From assembly GCA_964034945.1 (NCBI GenBank), contig OZ035960.1:111987324-112051323 (forward strand): 64,000 nucleotides of DNA, given 5' to 3'. The translations under genes were made by a program, and so were the position numbers. The DNA is from Chrysopilus asiliformis (Eukaryota; Arthropoda; Insecta; Diptera; Rhagionidae). The notes below the pieces were generated by a model. That model ran no database searches, had not been told where the DNA came from, and saw only the letters and a program-made list of their open reading frames with translations. Positions 1-10,990 of the stretch are shown one piece after another (the stretch's first letter is position 1; every line of letters begins with the position of its first letter).

Positions 1-196
1 ACGCGTTCTCGAGTTATTTAAGATAAGGACAACGCACAGACCGACGGACCAACAGACAGAAGAACGGATATTTTCATCATTTTTCCTCAAACGAATTTTG
101 TACTGATCAGAAATTTTCTATCTGCCCCCGTTCTTGAATCGGTCTTCGTCATGAATACAATACTTTCTCTCTATAGAAGAGGAAAGTAAAAAAATC
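1..196. repeat. R2 interspersed repeat, right-hand part
   Basis: The window opens inside a copy of the family called R2 here. It reads 'acgcgttctcgagttattt', a short degenerate acagaccgac tract, then 'tactgatcagaaattttct' and 'aatacaatactttctctc'. The same order of landmarks recurs at 20600-21805 and 45470-46008, where the central 8-bp minisatellite is much longer. No coding potential is visible and the class is unknown. Confidence 0.75.
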
Positions 197-874
197 AAGT
201 GTTATACAAGGGCGTATAACATTTACGAAAAAAAGTCATTGACCTGACGTAAATATTCAACTTAACCGCTGGTTGTTGTTCTATCTGCAGGATTGCATCT
301 TATTAAAAAAAAATTTTACACTTAAACAATAAGTTTAACAACAAATAAGTTAAAATATAAATAAGTACTTCAACAAAATACATTTTAAATACCTGTTTCA
401 CTAATTTTTTGAACAAAGAAATTTATTTTAATTACAATTTAAACGCTAAACCCTGTAAAATTTCCATGTACTAATTTGAACAGAAAATCACACTTAATTT
501 TAGTTATAGTTATTAAATTATTTAATTAATACAGTTCTTTCACGGAAAGACAACAACTTGTTGGAGCTCAAACGTCAAACTGGTAATTTGACATTTGAAG
601 GAAACATTTTGACGTACGAAATAACTTTTAAAAAGCTTGTTAAAGAAAAGCTTGGTTGAAATAAACTTATTTTACACTGCGAAAAAAATTAACCAATTAA
701 TGCCAATGAAAGCTTTTTTATGCTTTCTCAGGCACCAAAATATGAAAGAGTCCATTATTTCGGTGAAAAGAGGTCAGGTTCTGCAATGCGTGAATTTCAT
801 AAAAAAAATAATATTGGAATTTCGTGCTTACGGAACCCGGGTCCAGGAAACTTAATCAAGCTTTAAAAGTATAA
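197..874. other. AT-rich stretch, no gene seen
   Basis: Low-complexity AT-rich DNA with A and T runs. Short open frames occur, the longest about 70 codons from 637, but amino-acid use looks random and no splice-site context supports them. No repeat boundaries were seen. Confidence 0.5.
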
Positions 875-974
875 CTTTGAGCTTAAAAGTCCTTTTTCTT
901 TGAGCTTACCTTTGAGCTTAAAAGTCCCTTTTCTTTGAGCTTACCTTTGAGCTTAAAAGTCCTTTTTCTTTGAC
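875..974. repeat. 35-bp tandem repeat, about 2.9 copies
   Basis: A unit beginning 'ctttgagcttaaaagtcc' and ending 'tttctttgagcttac' is repeated almost perfectly, with a one-base C/T difference between units. It is a simple local tandem duplication. Confidence 0.85.
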
Positions 975-1835
975 ACAAACTATCCTTTTCATTTAAAAGC
1001 TAAATCTGTTATCCTTTATAGTTTTCGTTAAATTTTGAGAGCTTTTTATATTTATAGGTACTCTGTGAAAAATAACTGAATGTTTTTAAAATAAAAAAGC
1101 CCAATTTAAAATAAAAAACAATTCCATGTTGCAAAATGTTTTTGCACAAATCAAAGCGAAAGGAAATTGTGACACAAACTAACAATTAATTGATTTCTGC
1201 CTATATATTTGTTTTGTCCCACGAATCAGGCGCCGATCCAGTCTTTAATTCAGGGGGGGGGGGGGGGATCACGGTAACAGGAAAAATAACATTAAAAATA
1301 GCAAGAAAAATAACAGGAAAAATAACAGGAACACTCCCGTGAGATTAAAGACAGGTCATGACCCCCGTGACCGCCCCCCAACCCAACCCCCTGGAACCAC
1401 GCCTGCTCTGAATCTAATTGGCTTTATCAGGACCTCATTGTAATGAGTTTCGTTAATAAATCGAACCATATGTAGGCTTCGATACGACGGTAACAGCTAC
1501 TGGCACCATATTCGACAGAAAGATTTTGCTAGGCTAGCCCCCTCCTCTGACTTCCATAAAAATGTTTTAAAAGATTTTCAGAAAACTTCGCATGATATCA
1601 AAAAATAGCAGCTGTTATCAACACAAAACTTTTCTCTAAAATATTTAGTTTCGGAAAAAATATGTAAAAAATATTATTTTTTTCAAATAACTTGAGAACC
1701 ATTAAAAACCGTGAAAGGAAAAAAGGCAGGAAACTTTATTTTCTTTGAATCTGGTTATATGCATTTTTTAGCGCATAGTTTTCGATAAATTTTCAAAAAA
1801 GCGAAAAATTTTCTGAAAACCTAATTTATTTAAAA
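975..1835. other. Non-coding; G-tract and R2 fragment
   Basis: A run of about 17 G at 1251-1267 lies inside a segment whose ends (gcgccgatccag near 1232 and ctggaaccacgcc near 1390) look like weak hAT-style inverted ends, too degraded to call. From about 1596 to 1815 the sequence matches the left part of the R2 repeat seen at 20600-20830 (atcaacacaaaacttt, then ttgagaacc). No gene seen. Confidence 0.45.
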
Positions 1836-2195
1836 CTAGCTTGCATACCCGTCGTTGCCGGGTTAAGTTTTTTGTCTAAGTTTTAGAATACGAAGAAACC
1901 GGAAAGAACTTAAAAACTGTTTAATGTGTCTATGTTGGGGCTGAACCACCGACGAACATCTATGCCAAATTTCAGGCCAATCGGTTCAGTAGTTTCTCCG
2001 CGAAAGAGTAACATAGCGCAAAAACTAAGTTTCGAAATCACTTTACCCCCTCCCACCCCTCGCGCTACTTTTCCATATGCCGATGTTGGAACCAGAACTA
2101 CCACAGACACTCATGCCAAATTTTAAGTCAATCGGTTCAGCCGTTTTTGCGTGAAAGAGGAACAGACACCAACTCATTTTTATATATTAGTATGA
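1836..2195 (-). mobile_element. Non-autonomous Helitron, family A copy 1
   Basis: Read on the minus strand, the element begins TCATACTAATATATAAAAAT directly after an A and ends ...GGGTATGCAAGCTAG directly before a T. The CTAG end lies just downstream of a GC-rich hairpin (aacccggcaacgacgggt). TC and CTRR termini, a 3' hairpin, insertion between A and T and no target duplication are Helitron hallmarks. Internal text (aaaaacggctgaaccgattgac, aatttggcat) is shared with copies at 7327, 24312, 38471 and 56564. It carries no Rep/helicase coding. Confidence 0.85.
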
Positions 2196-2199
2196 TAGG

Positions 2200-2760
2200 T
2201 TAGAACCGTTAGAGAGACGTATAAACCGTTCAAGCAACAAATGTAGAAAATTTTATTTCTTTTAAATTTTGCTGTATTCGTTTTTTTCTCAAAAGTAAAC
2301 ACAGTATCGAAAAATTTATTAAGACGAAATATCCCAATTGACCAATGTTGGAATTTTTGTACCGTGTCCAAATGTACCACGCAATTTTCCGTTATAAAGT
2401 TTAAGAATATATGTGGGAACATTTGGAATTATGGACCTTATGGTACAAAAAGGACCATTTTCACAGGAAAAAATCTTGGATTTCCAGTCATAATTCCATA
2501 AATCGTACCTTCGGTACTTGGTACAAAATGATTGGAAATCCAATTGGTTTTCCAACCAATTTGGTCAATTGGGATGTTGAGAATATGATTTTGCATAAAC
2601 GTCCCATACATAAAAATAATCAAACCGTCTCCCATACAAATAAATTTTTTTCATGAATGCTTTGTCTGCCGTCATGTAGAGTATTTGGCGATTGGCCCAT
2701 GGTAATTCTAGCTTTTTTTCTGTTTTTACTATCAAACTTCATTTTAAAATTTAAACAATA
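2200..2760 (+). repeat. R1 interspersed repeat fragment
   Basis: It matches other R1 copies through 'aaaaatttattaag', 'gttgagaatatgatttt', 'cccatacat' and 'gagtatttggcgattggccc'. The family has no long open frame and its class is unknown. This copy is interrupted by the TIR element at 2333-2573, and the R1 copy at 5795-6010 shows the uninterrupted sequence. Confidence 0.7.
2333..2573. mobile_element. MITE with CCCAATTGACCAA ends
   Basis: The left end reads CCCAATTGACCAA and the right end TTGGTCAATTGGG, giving perfect 13-bp terminal inverted repeats, flanked by AT on both sides. The related R1 copy near 5858 reads straight through (taagatgaagtatgttgagaat) with one AT, giving an internal empty site. 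It is 241 bp with no coding capacity. The inside near the right end holds further short inverted repeats (ccaattggttttccaacc). The superfamily is uncertain because a 2-bp duplication fits several groups. Confidence 0.75.
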
Positions 2761-4333
2761 AAAAAATCTCTTGCAAATTGTAGTATATTTGTCATAATTT
2801 AAAAATATACTTTTCATAAGTAAACTTGTGCAATAAATTTTACATCTTCCGGCAAAAAGTTAATTAAAATGAAACCAATTCTGATACAAAATTTATGCAA
2901 ACATTAAACATATTTGCGATATCCCGTTCATCAGATTGTAATAATAAATTCATACCCAACGAATAATGCAAACAATAAATTATGCGATTTCCAAATGAAA
3001 ACTTATCTATATGTGTGTGTGTGTGTGTCTTCTTCAAATAGTAGAAATTCGAAATATCTGCGACTACATCAAATAAATATCTCTATCAAAACGGTGTGGC
3101 GTATTGCAGATATTATTTTAGAAAGCAGAGTACTATATTCACTATAAAAACTTCAAAATAAATAATACTTTCGTAAAATTTTTGATGGGAAATTTACATT
3201 TTGCGGATTGAAATAAAATCTAAAATAAAACGCTGCGAGGATATTTTAATTTTCCGATGGATGCACGAGGAAATAGAAACAGAAAATGATAACATAGTTT
3301 TTCGGTGAGGAAGTTTCCTGAATTTATTTTTCTGAGTTTTTTCACAGTTTATGCAATGATTTTTTCTTCAAATTTACCATCAAAAATTCTCTTTTAATCA
3401 AAAAAACTGTTGCTTCCCCTAAAATACCCTCTAAAAACGTAGTTTCCCGATCGTTTGCATAAAATTTCGTAGAATTCTTCCTGAAATATTTGTCTGTATC
3501 GATGAATCAAACTGGTTTTGGTATTCTAAAAATAATGAGTGAAAATCTAAAGGAAACACACCATTATGTTGAACAATTCATAAGAAATGATTTCATTCTA
3601 TGGTATACTGGCTTCCTCAGACACTGTACCCTCTGCTGTTTGCTTTTTTTGTGAAAAACGCTTAAATAACATATTTCCTGTTGTTTTGACAGATAAGGTT
3701 CATTAAAAAACTAGCGTCATTAAAATATGAAAAGCGATAACATATGTAATTTTTTTTTATGAAATTGATGAAACGTAACAATTAGCGCTTTTTCATGCAA
3801 GTGAAATTTTTTATTGAATTTAATTTAATTGTTTTTGAAGTTTTTATGAAATTTTAAAAAAGTAGTATATTCATAATCTGAACATTTTTATATTGAAATA
3901 ATTGGGACAATATTTAATACCAGCTGTATTAAACATAAAAAACATATTTTTAACACTTGACCAATCAACAAGCAAAACGAAAAGTACATTCATTAAAATC
4001 ATGATTAAAATTTAAAGCCTTTCATTAGAACTGAATTGTACCTACTCACATCGCACAACAAAACATACATACACACATACCAGAACGATTTAAATTTCCG
4101 ATTTTAATCGGATGTATTTTTATTATTGTTATTTACACCGACAGATTTTAACTGAAATCAATTTCCTTGTCATCATTAATGATTGATGCTAATAATCGCA
4201 TCCTGATTTAAAAACATAAACGATTCAATGAACGACAATACAGATTAAAATCTGAACGTAAAAAAATATTAGCAAAAATATATAAATTGAAATTAAATCC
4301 ATTAGCGATTATTTATAATTTTCCGTGCATTGG
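2761..4333. other. AT-rich stretch, no defensible gene
   Basis: It contains a short GT microsatellite (about 3012-3029) and poly-A/T runs. One open stretch at about 3463-3654 (+), with possible start at 3502, reads like a 50-residue peptide ending in a hydrophobic Cys-rich tail. It has no splice or promoter support and is left uncalled. Confidence 0.4.
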
Positions 4334-4577
4334 AACCGGGGCACCAATAATGTATTCCGACCCGTCTCTGTCTTTCGACTTCGACGCAGCTTTTAACTCT
4401 TGATTTCGCCATATCAGCATCTTCAAATTTTCTGAAGTGACAGTCAGAATCACGTTTCGATTCATAGTGACGATTTCGCAAGATTTCAAGCTGCAGATAT
4501 GGCGAAGTCAAGAGTTAAAAGCTGCGTCGAAGTCGAAAGTTAGAGAAGCGTCGGAATACATGATTGGTGCCCGGTTT
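4334..4577. repeat. Foldback element with ~83-bp arms
   Basis: The left arm (4334-4416: accggggcaccaat ... ttttaactcttga ... cgccatat) and right arm (4496-4577) are near-perfect reverse complements around a loop of about 80 bases. It resembles a long-TIR foldback or MITE. A transcript through it would form a long hairpin. No target duplication is obvious. Confidence 0.8.
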
Positions 4578-5230
4578 TAAATAAAAATTCGTTTTAGTTG
4601 TGTACAAAAATTTAAAAAAGGAATTGTTTGTGTCAAAAGAATACGTTTTGACAACCCCTTCCCTTCTCATCTAATTATTTACCGATTTTCTTTATGGAGT
4701 TTAGTACCGACTTTACATTATTGCTCACCCTCTCCCACTCCTAAAAGTGTGACATATTTTATGGACATCCTCTTCCAATGATTTTTTATGTGATTTTTTC
4801 AAAAATCGAATTTTTTGAAAGAAAACCTTTTTAACAGCTTTTGTTTAGCCTGCTTTCGTATCTGTTTGCTTGTTTGTCAGGGTCACATCTTGTAATTTAA
4901 TTTTGTCCCACTTTCATGCATCCGATTGACTTGAAATTTTGTAAATCCAATGACAACACAATATTTTCACTACTTCGTCTTTGTGAGGATAACGGAAGGT
5001 ACTTTTAGGATAACGTGATTACAATTTTCCTCAGACTTTCCAGAAAAATCATATCGGACCATTCCTTTCCCCTCCCTCTGTTGTATGAAACATTTTTTTG
5101 GAATTTTCTCGAAAGCGGTGAGTTGTTATGAAAAATGTATAGAGATAAAATGTGTTTGGAAAAGGATTTCACGTAACTCATCCATACATCAAACTCCATT
5201 TGGACCACTCCTTCTCCCCTTCCTCAAATA

Positions 5231-5785
5231 GGGTCTTTCAATAAGGACATAACAATTTTGTATTTTAGTAAAAACGCGCCCTAAAACTTTTTTTATGATC
5301 TGGCAATGCTAAAACGTCAGTCAAGGTTTACATTTTTATCATGGTGAAGTTCACGAACGAGCAATGCCACACAGCTGGTCAAACAATTGATCTATTGAAG
5401 GAGAAGTTCGGTAATCGTGTATTCTCGAGAAATGGTCCGGTCGAATGGCCACCTCGGTCATGCGATTGAACGCCGTTGGATTTCTTTTTATGGGGTTATG
5501 TTAAGTCGTTGGTTTATGCCAACAAGCCAACAACGTTAGAGGAGCCCAGGAACAATATCGAACGCGAAATTGCCAACGTTCCGGCCGATATGTGTGGAAG
5601 AGTGGTGGAAAATTGGCTCCAAAGAATCAATCAGCAAACGTGCTCGCGGTGGCCATATGAACGACATCGAATTTCATACTTAAATGTAACATGTCCACTA
5701 CACCTGGAATAAATTTCAGCCCGATATCTCAATTATTCTGTGTTTTATTTAAATACAAAATTGCTATGTCCTTGTTGAAAGACCC
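5231..5785 (+). mobile_element. Mariner-family deletion derivative, 555 bp
   Basis: Terminal inverted repeats of about 35 bp (GGGTCTTTCAAYAAGGACAT then aRcaattttgtat) bound the element. A TA lies immediately to the left; to the right TA is two bases away, so the outermost bases have drifted. A full mariner is about 1.3 kb, and here the middle is gone. The interior holds only the first eight codons and the last third of a transposase (see the pseudogene at 5341). It is non-autonomous but could be mobilised in trans if ends are intact. Confidence 0.85.
5341..5712 (+). pseudogene. Mariner transposase, N-terminus fused to C-terminus
   Basis: The ATG at 5341 opens a frame whose first eight residues (MVKFTNEQ) run directly into the CHTA motif that normally follows the second catalytic Asp. 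About 230 residues, including the HTH domain and first two Asp, are therefore missing. The remainder carries FSRNGPVEWPPRS, the third-Asp block TPLDFFLWGYVKSLVYA and a C-terminal tail. A TGA at 5467-5469 replaces the usual Leu in the DLTPLD motif. The junction falls at 'atgccacaca', suggesting a microhomology-mediated internal deletion. It cannot encode active transposase. Confidence 0.85.
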
Positions 5786-6015
5786 GATACAAGTGGAATA
5801 TTTTTGCCCGATTTTCTCGAAAACCGAGCGTCGTATCGAAAAATTTATTAAGATGAAGTATGTTGAGAATATGATTTTACATAACCGTTCCATACATCAA
5901 AATCCAATCGGATCACTCTTTCCCCCGTGTCTGTCCTCATATAGAGTATTTGATGATTGGCCCCTAGCAATTGTAGTTTCTCTTATGTTTCAGTTGAAGT
6001 CTGAAACAATTTTTA

Positions 6016-7326
6016 ATTAATACACAACTGTTATTATATTTTTTATGAAAATCTTCAATCATCAATTAAAATATGGGAAAAAAGTGATTTTATTTTTACT
6101 GTAATTTACGGATATGTTCGCAAATCGAATTTAATTATAATCAAATTCCAATTAATTTTAAAACATTCAAATTACCACAAATAAACGGAATGTCCTGAAT
6201 TCAGGATATCAATCCAACTAAAAAACTCAATTTGTTGTTGAATATTCCATTTTACATGAGAATTACATTTCAATTCAGAAAATCCTCCAATGAATAATTA
6301 TGGAATTGCATGCCGTTACGGAATAAGCTCAAGAGCAACCCCCTTACGATATATGCATCCCTCTAAACTGACATAACAATAATAAATTTATGCAAAATTG
6401 ATGCCTACGGCATAGGAGTTTCCGATGTGCGTCAGTGGGTATGGGAATTCGGGATTAAATGGGTATGCATTTAGACATGTGGATAGTTTTCCTATAATTT
6501 GGTCAATCATATTCTAACTGCAATAAAACTTATTTATTCATCTGCTAAGCTACCTGAAAATTCCCTAATTTCGTAAATTGTTAAAACGTATTATGGGCAG
6601 ATTTCATTCAACCCTTATTGGTCTTTGGTATGGCAAAATTTCCAACCACTGGATTTGACCGGGGGTAGTGTGATGGTTTTTCAAGTAAATATCATTGCCT
6701 CAACGTTAGTCCTTGCTATAAACTGACCATAAGCAAATTGGCATTTTATAGTTTCGAAATTGAATTAAATAACATTTGGTTTGGTTAAATAATTTTAAAT
6801 CATACCAAATAATAAACCATGCGGGAAACCTAATCATTCAGAATATTATTCTAATTAAACCCGTAAACGATTCACACAAAATTCCCACATCAACAATTCG
6901 CATTGAAAGAAGAAAAGGTATGTTTCAATTAAATTCCAAAACATGACAAATTTCGAAACTATTTTCGGAAATATATTTAAAATATTAAAATTTATTTACC
7001 TCGAATGTCAATAATTTTAAATGATCAATAATTCAATTTGTCATCTAATTTATTCGATTTATACAAACCAGCAGGATGAAGAGATTTAATATTACGGAAT
7101 CTGGTTGGCAACAATAGCCGAATTTCATTTATGTGTGTATTCATATGTTGTGATTTTGTTATGTGCAATGCCGCCGGTTATAATATCAATTTAACCATTA
7201 AATTATGACTTTTGGAGAAATGAAGAAATTTTTGGTTAAATCAATTGAAAGTATCACCCAAGGTTGCAGATGCAGAAGCGGATTTTGAATATTAGAATTT
7301 TTATACTCTATATGAGAATCATATCA
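6016..7326. other. Low-repeat non-coding block
   Basis: AT-rich unique-looking DNA with clustered homeodomain-like cores (taat, atta, atgcat) and no open frame of note. It could be regulatory or intronic, but nothing in the sequence proves this. Confidence 0.35.
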
Positions 7327-7811
7327 TCATACTAATATATAAAAATGAGTTGGTGTCTGTCTGTCTGTCTGTCTGTTCCTCTTTCACGCAAAAACGGTTG
7401 AACCGATTGACTTGAAATTTGGCATGAGAGTCTGTGGTAGTTCTGGTTCTAACATAGACATACGGAAAAGAAGCGCGAGGGGTGGGTGAGTAAGGGGAGG
7501 GGGTAAAGTGATTTCGAAACTTAGTGTTTGCGCTATGTTTCTCTTTCGCGGGGAAACTACTGAACCGATTGGCCTGAAATTTGGCATAGATGTTCGTCGG
7601 GGGTCCAGCCCCAACATACACCCATTAAAAAGTAGCCCGAGAGGTGGGGGGGGGGAGAATCCGAATGCTGCAATTTATTGTCTTTTTGTTAATTTTTGAT
7701 AACCATTTTCCGAGGAGAAAAAACTTTAAAGAAAAGCAAAGACCGCCCTACTCTAAGGTACCTAATTTCCAATCACGCTTTTAGCCGGGCGAAGCCGGGT
7801 CCAAATTCTAG
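7327..7811 (+). mobile_element. Non-autonomous Helitron, family A copy 2
   Basis: It begins TCATACTAATATATAAAAAT after an A (7326) and ends in CTAG (7808-7811) before a T, with the hairpin 'gccgggcgaagccggg' just upstream of CTAG. It contains a (gtct)n tract and the family text 'aaaaacggttgaaccgattg'. No target duplication and no coding capacity, as expected for a non-autonomous Helitron. Confidence 0.88.
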
Positions 7812-8105
7812 TAGAAGTATATTGTAGACAATACTTATAATATACACTGTGCTTGAACTGACATTTAAATACCTTGTAACCGTTTTTCATGAAGTAATCA
7901 CCGCATTTTCAAAATAGTTTGACTTTGTTTTAAAAATCATGTTATGAAAATTAGTAACAGATACTAGACGTATTAAAAAATCTTTAAGAAAGTCGTTAGT
8001 TTCTTATTATTTAATACGTTCTACAATATTAGATTTAGTATACCGTTTGTAACGCATCGAAACAATCCTCCTCGGACAAAAAATTGAACTACACCAGAGG
8101 TTTTA

Positions 8106-8987
8106 AGGTGCCGGTCCACATGAGAGTAAATACGCGAGTTACTCTCAAAAACTCTCGAGAGTTATTCGCAGGAGGTTGACCATTTGAGAGTAAATTTCCG
8201 CGATTTTTCAATATCTTGACCAATATCTTGATTTTTTTGACATCTTGATTTGGCGAGTTCTCGAGAGCGACTCGAAAAATTGAAACGCCGTTCGTATCTG
8301 GCGAGTTACTCTCCGAGAGTTCAGTGGGGGCGTGTCCACTAGGCAGTAGAATCATTTTTGACAGCTCGCAGAAACTAGCTCGCGAGTTTTTGCGAGTTTC
8401 TGCGAGCGACTCTCAGAGACGTGTCCATTTGCGAGTAGCTACTATCATAGTTTAGAAATATATAGTTAGGAAACGCGTAAGAAATTTTTTCCTGACGAAG
8501 AGTACATTATCGTCCGTTTCATTTGCTTTATAAAGACACTAATTGCTTTTGTGTGAGAAATGCAAAACTCTCGGGATATTTCGTATTGTCGGCAGAACAT
8601 TCCGCAACAAGGCATTTAAAATGTTCCTTGCCAGGCATTTTTTCTGTTTAAGCAACGTAACAAGTGAAATAAAAGTGTTTTTTTTTTGCTAAAAAATCCT
8701 ATCGCCATTGACAGTTGAAGAAATTGTGAAAGGCCGCTGGCGGCCCTTGTGTACATATATGTTGGTCCAATATTTTGGTTTGTTCTGTGCGAGTATTACA
8801 AAGTGATTTTTTTCAAAAATAAAAAGAGAGAAATGATGCTGTCGACTACGGAATGATGCTGTCAACTACTTCTTTCTACAGGCGGCAAACGGAAAACCAC
8901 GTTTGTGTCTTATCTATAGTCACTCTCTAATCTATGCTACTATCGAGAGCTTCTGGCCTGCATTTACTCTCATGTGGCCCGGCACCT
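8106..8987. mobile_element. TTA-flanked TIR element (Harbinger-like MITE)
   Basis: Ends are AGGTGCCGGTCCACATGAGA and its near-perfect inverse (right end ...tctcatgtggcccggcacct), giving inverted repeats of about 27 bp, flanked by TTA on both sides. A TTA duplication is typical of PIF/Harbinger. The R1 copy at 38880 is the empty site. The interior is rich in 'gagagt' and 'gcgag' motifs in both orientations and encodes nothing. It is itself split by an insertion at 8447-8935; a partial copy at 62514-62716 lacks that insertion. Confidence 0.8.
8447..8935. mobile_element. Nested insertion with 9-bp target duplication
   Basis: The sequence GCTACTATC (8438-8446) is repeated exactly at 8936-8944. 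Between the copies lie 489 bp starting ATAGTTTAGA and ending TCTAATCTAT, which are inverted repeats matching at 9 of 10 positions. The relative at 62656-62680 has a single GCTGCTATC, confirming the empty site. Nine-base duplication suggests a Mutator-like element, but the short ends make the class uncertain. No coding sequence is visible. Confidence 0.75.
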
Positions 8988-9330
8988 TTATGGATGACAA
9001 AAGATTTTAATTTCCGCATGTCCGTCCGTCCGTCCATCGGTCAGTGAACATCATAACTCTTGAAAGAATTGAGTTGGAGAATTCAACTCAAGAATTGAGT
9101 TGGAGACTTGAAAATTTGCGTTTCTCTTAAATAACAAAGCTAAGATCTTGAATTAGACCATTATTTCCTCCCTCCCCCATACAAACGAAACAGTTTTTCC
9201 AGCTTTTTTTTATCGAAAACGGTGAATCGTACAGAAAAATTTATCACGCACCCTAAATGAGCTGTGCTCCTCATCTTCTCCCTCTGATTCCCCTCTCCGG
9301 CTATTTCCGGAACCTTAGGCAAGATTTTGA

Positions 9331-10695
9331 TCTGGTTTTCAACATTACACCTGCTGGACGTCACAAAAACTTCTGATATTTTCAAATCAACGCCTTCTCA
9401 TGCCTTTAGCTCTTTTTCACGCTACCCGCGGGACTGACTAAAATCCGAGGTCGAAGACCCCGCAACGTAGTAACGCTTAGGTTGATTTTCTGAAGAGCTT
9501 CTTGTGTGTCATCTTAAATGCATTTTTTCTTTTGGAATTCAACTTTTAGCTGTCAAATCTCCAAAAAAAAATATGCCAAGAAATTTTTTTTTACAAATAC
9601 CCCAAAAACAAGTCAAAAATATACGTGCCACTCAGAATTATTGATATATCTTTGAAAAGATGTTTTTTTAAATCAAAAGATGGGATCTTATATTAAAAAA
9701 ATCGAAAAAAAGCCCTATAAAAATTAACTCATATTTATTTTACCCTAAATTTCTCAACAACCGCACAATTTGAGAGAAATCAAAATAAACAACTCTAAAA
9801 GCAAATGGGGAAATAAGTTGAAAAAATTGAAATAAATCTACTCCATGAGTTTGTGAACTATTCTCATGAAAATTGTGAAAATAAAACGGCCATTTAATAA
9901 AGTATCCCATTGAGAGATGAAAAGAAAATTTCCCGTATCTTTATCCTATATTTTACTTTTAATACAATTTTTTTTTTTTTTGCTTTCTCTGTTCGTGTTA
10001 GTTCTATATCTATTTTAGCTGTTTTATTTTTCGTTTTGCTTTTAGTGATTTTTCTTCCTTTTTTCCCGTGTAGAATGTTTCAAGATCTTGTCAAGTTTGG
10101 ACATGGAAGATAATGGATGTAAATATCTTATTCGTTTTGTGTGTTTGAGATTTCTCATATGATTTGATGGTGGTAAAATTTCAGGGTTACTGATGTCATT
10201 TTCTTAATTTTATTTGCGGCTATGGACTGGACTGAAATACCCAAATGTTTGCCTGGTTACTATCCATACTTCCTCATACAACATACAAATTCACACATAT
10301 AGTTAATAGTTTGAACCTTTCCAACATTTAATGGATTGCATAACAAAGATTCATTCCCCTTGAGGCCGGACAACAAGAGGCTAACGTAGGAAAGTGCAAA
10401 AAAAATGGTTGACATTTTCCGTTTTGCGAAAAAGGCAGCAGCAGGGAAATTGAGTTTTCTCAAAATACCACATTATACCAACAAAACTAACCTACGAAAT
10501 TTATCTAAAGAATGGTATCACACAAGAAAAATTGAGATTTTTCCATTTTACTTAAACGTAGCAGATATGTAGAAAAATAGCAGAGTTTATTTGTTTAGCA
10601 CAAATAACCAATTGGATGTGCTTGTCAGTATAGCATATAAATTTTAAAATATCTGTAAAGAAATATAATTCTTTTTTTTTTGCAAGATTTTATAT
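9331..10695. other. AT-rich stretch, no gene seen
   Basis: Unique-looking AT-rich sequence with long T and A runs (for example 9969-9982). Open frames present here are low-complexity and unsupported. Confidence 0.4.
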
Positions 10696-10990
10696 AGTTT
10701 TATTTATTAGTTTGTTTGTTAGGGTCAAATCTTGTCACCTCATCTAGTCCACTTCCCCTAATCCGATTGACATGAAATTTTGCACACACACAACTCCGAT
10801 GACGATCCAAAACAAAATATATTTAGAGTTAACATTTTGGCTGCCACAGTTACGGTTCTGTTGATTTTTTATTTTGAAAAACCAAGTTTCATACATATTG
10901 AAATCGGGGGCGCAAAATATAGATTTTGCCCAGAGCGCCGCTTTGCTTTGGTCCGTCCTTGTAATATGATCAGTATACTCTGGCAAATCA
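10696..10990 (+). repeat. R4 repeat fragment
   Basis: The text 'tttgttagggtcaaatcttg' and 'atccgattgacatgaaattt' matches the left part of the repeat at 4868 and the inverse copy near 24100-24310. It passes directly into the broken mariner at 10991. Confidence 0.55.

Larger units (their letters stand above)
4858..6015 (+). repeat. R1/R4 interspersed repeat split by mariner insertion
   Basis: The left part (gcttgtttgtcagggtcac, ccgattgacttgaaattttg, ggtgagttgttatg, catccatacatcaaa) runs to 5230. The right part resumes after 5785 (ttgcccgattttctcgaaaac, gttgagaatatgattttac, gagtatttgatgattggccc). The two halves join in the order seen in uninterrupted copies such as 39050-39390, so the mariner derivative at 5231-5785 landed inside the repeat. 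Confidence 0.7.
8029..9330 (+). repeat. R1 repeat copy hosting nested insertions
   Basis: It starts 'ttagatttagtataccgttt', continues 'gtaacgcatcgaa' and 'actacaccagaggtttta', is interrupted from 8106 to 8987, and resumes 'tggatgacaaaagattttaa', 'cgcatgtccgtccgtccg', 'gaattgagttggagacttg'. The copy at 38834-39390 has the same landmarks without the insertion. No coding potential. Confidence 0.75.

Noticed and set aside
1226..1405. hAT-like element around the G-tract
   Set aside because: The ends match only weakly and the flanking 8 bases do not form a convincing duplication.
3502..3654. 50-codon ATG frame with Cys-rich tail
   Set aside because: No promoter, splice or repeat evidence; kept only as a remark.
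7319..7621. Conserved-looking frames shared by 1926, 7319, 38471 and 56661
   Set aside because: These are chance frames through non-autonomous Helitron family A; similarity reflects DNA copies, and none contains Rep or helicase motifs.
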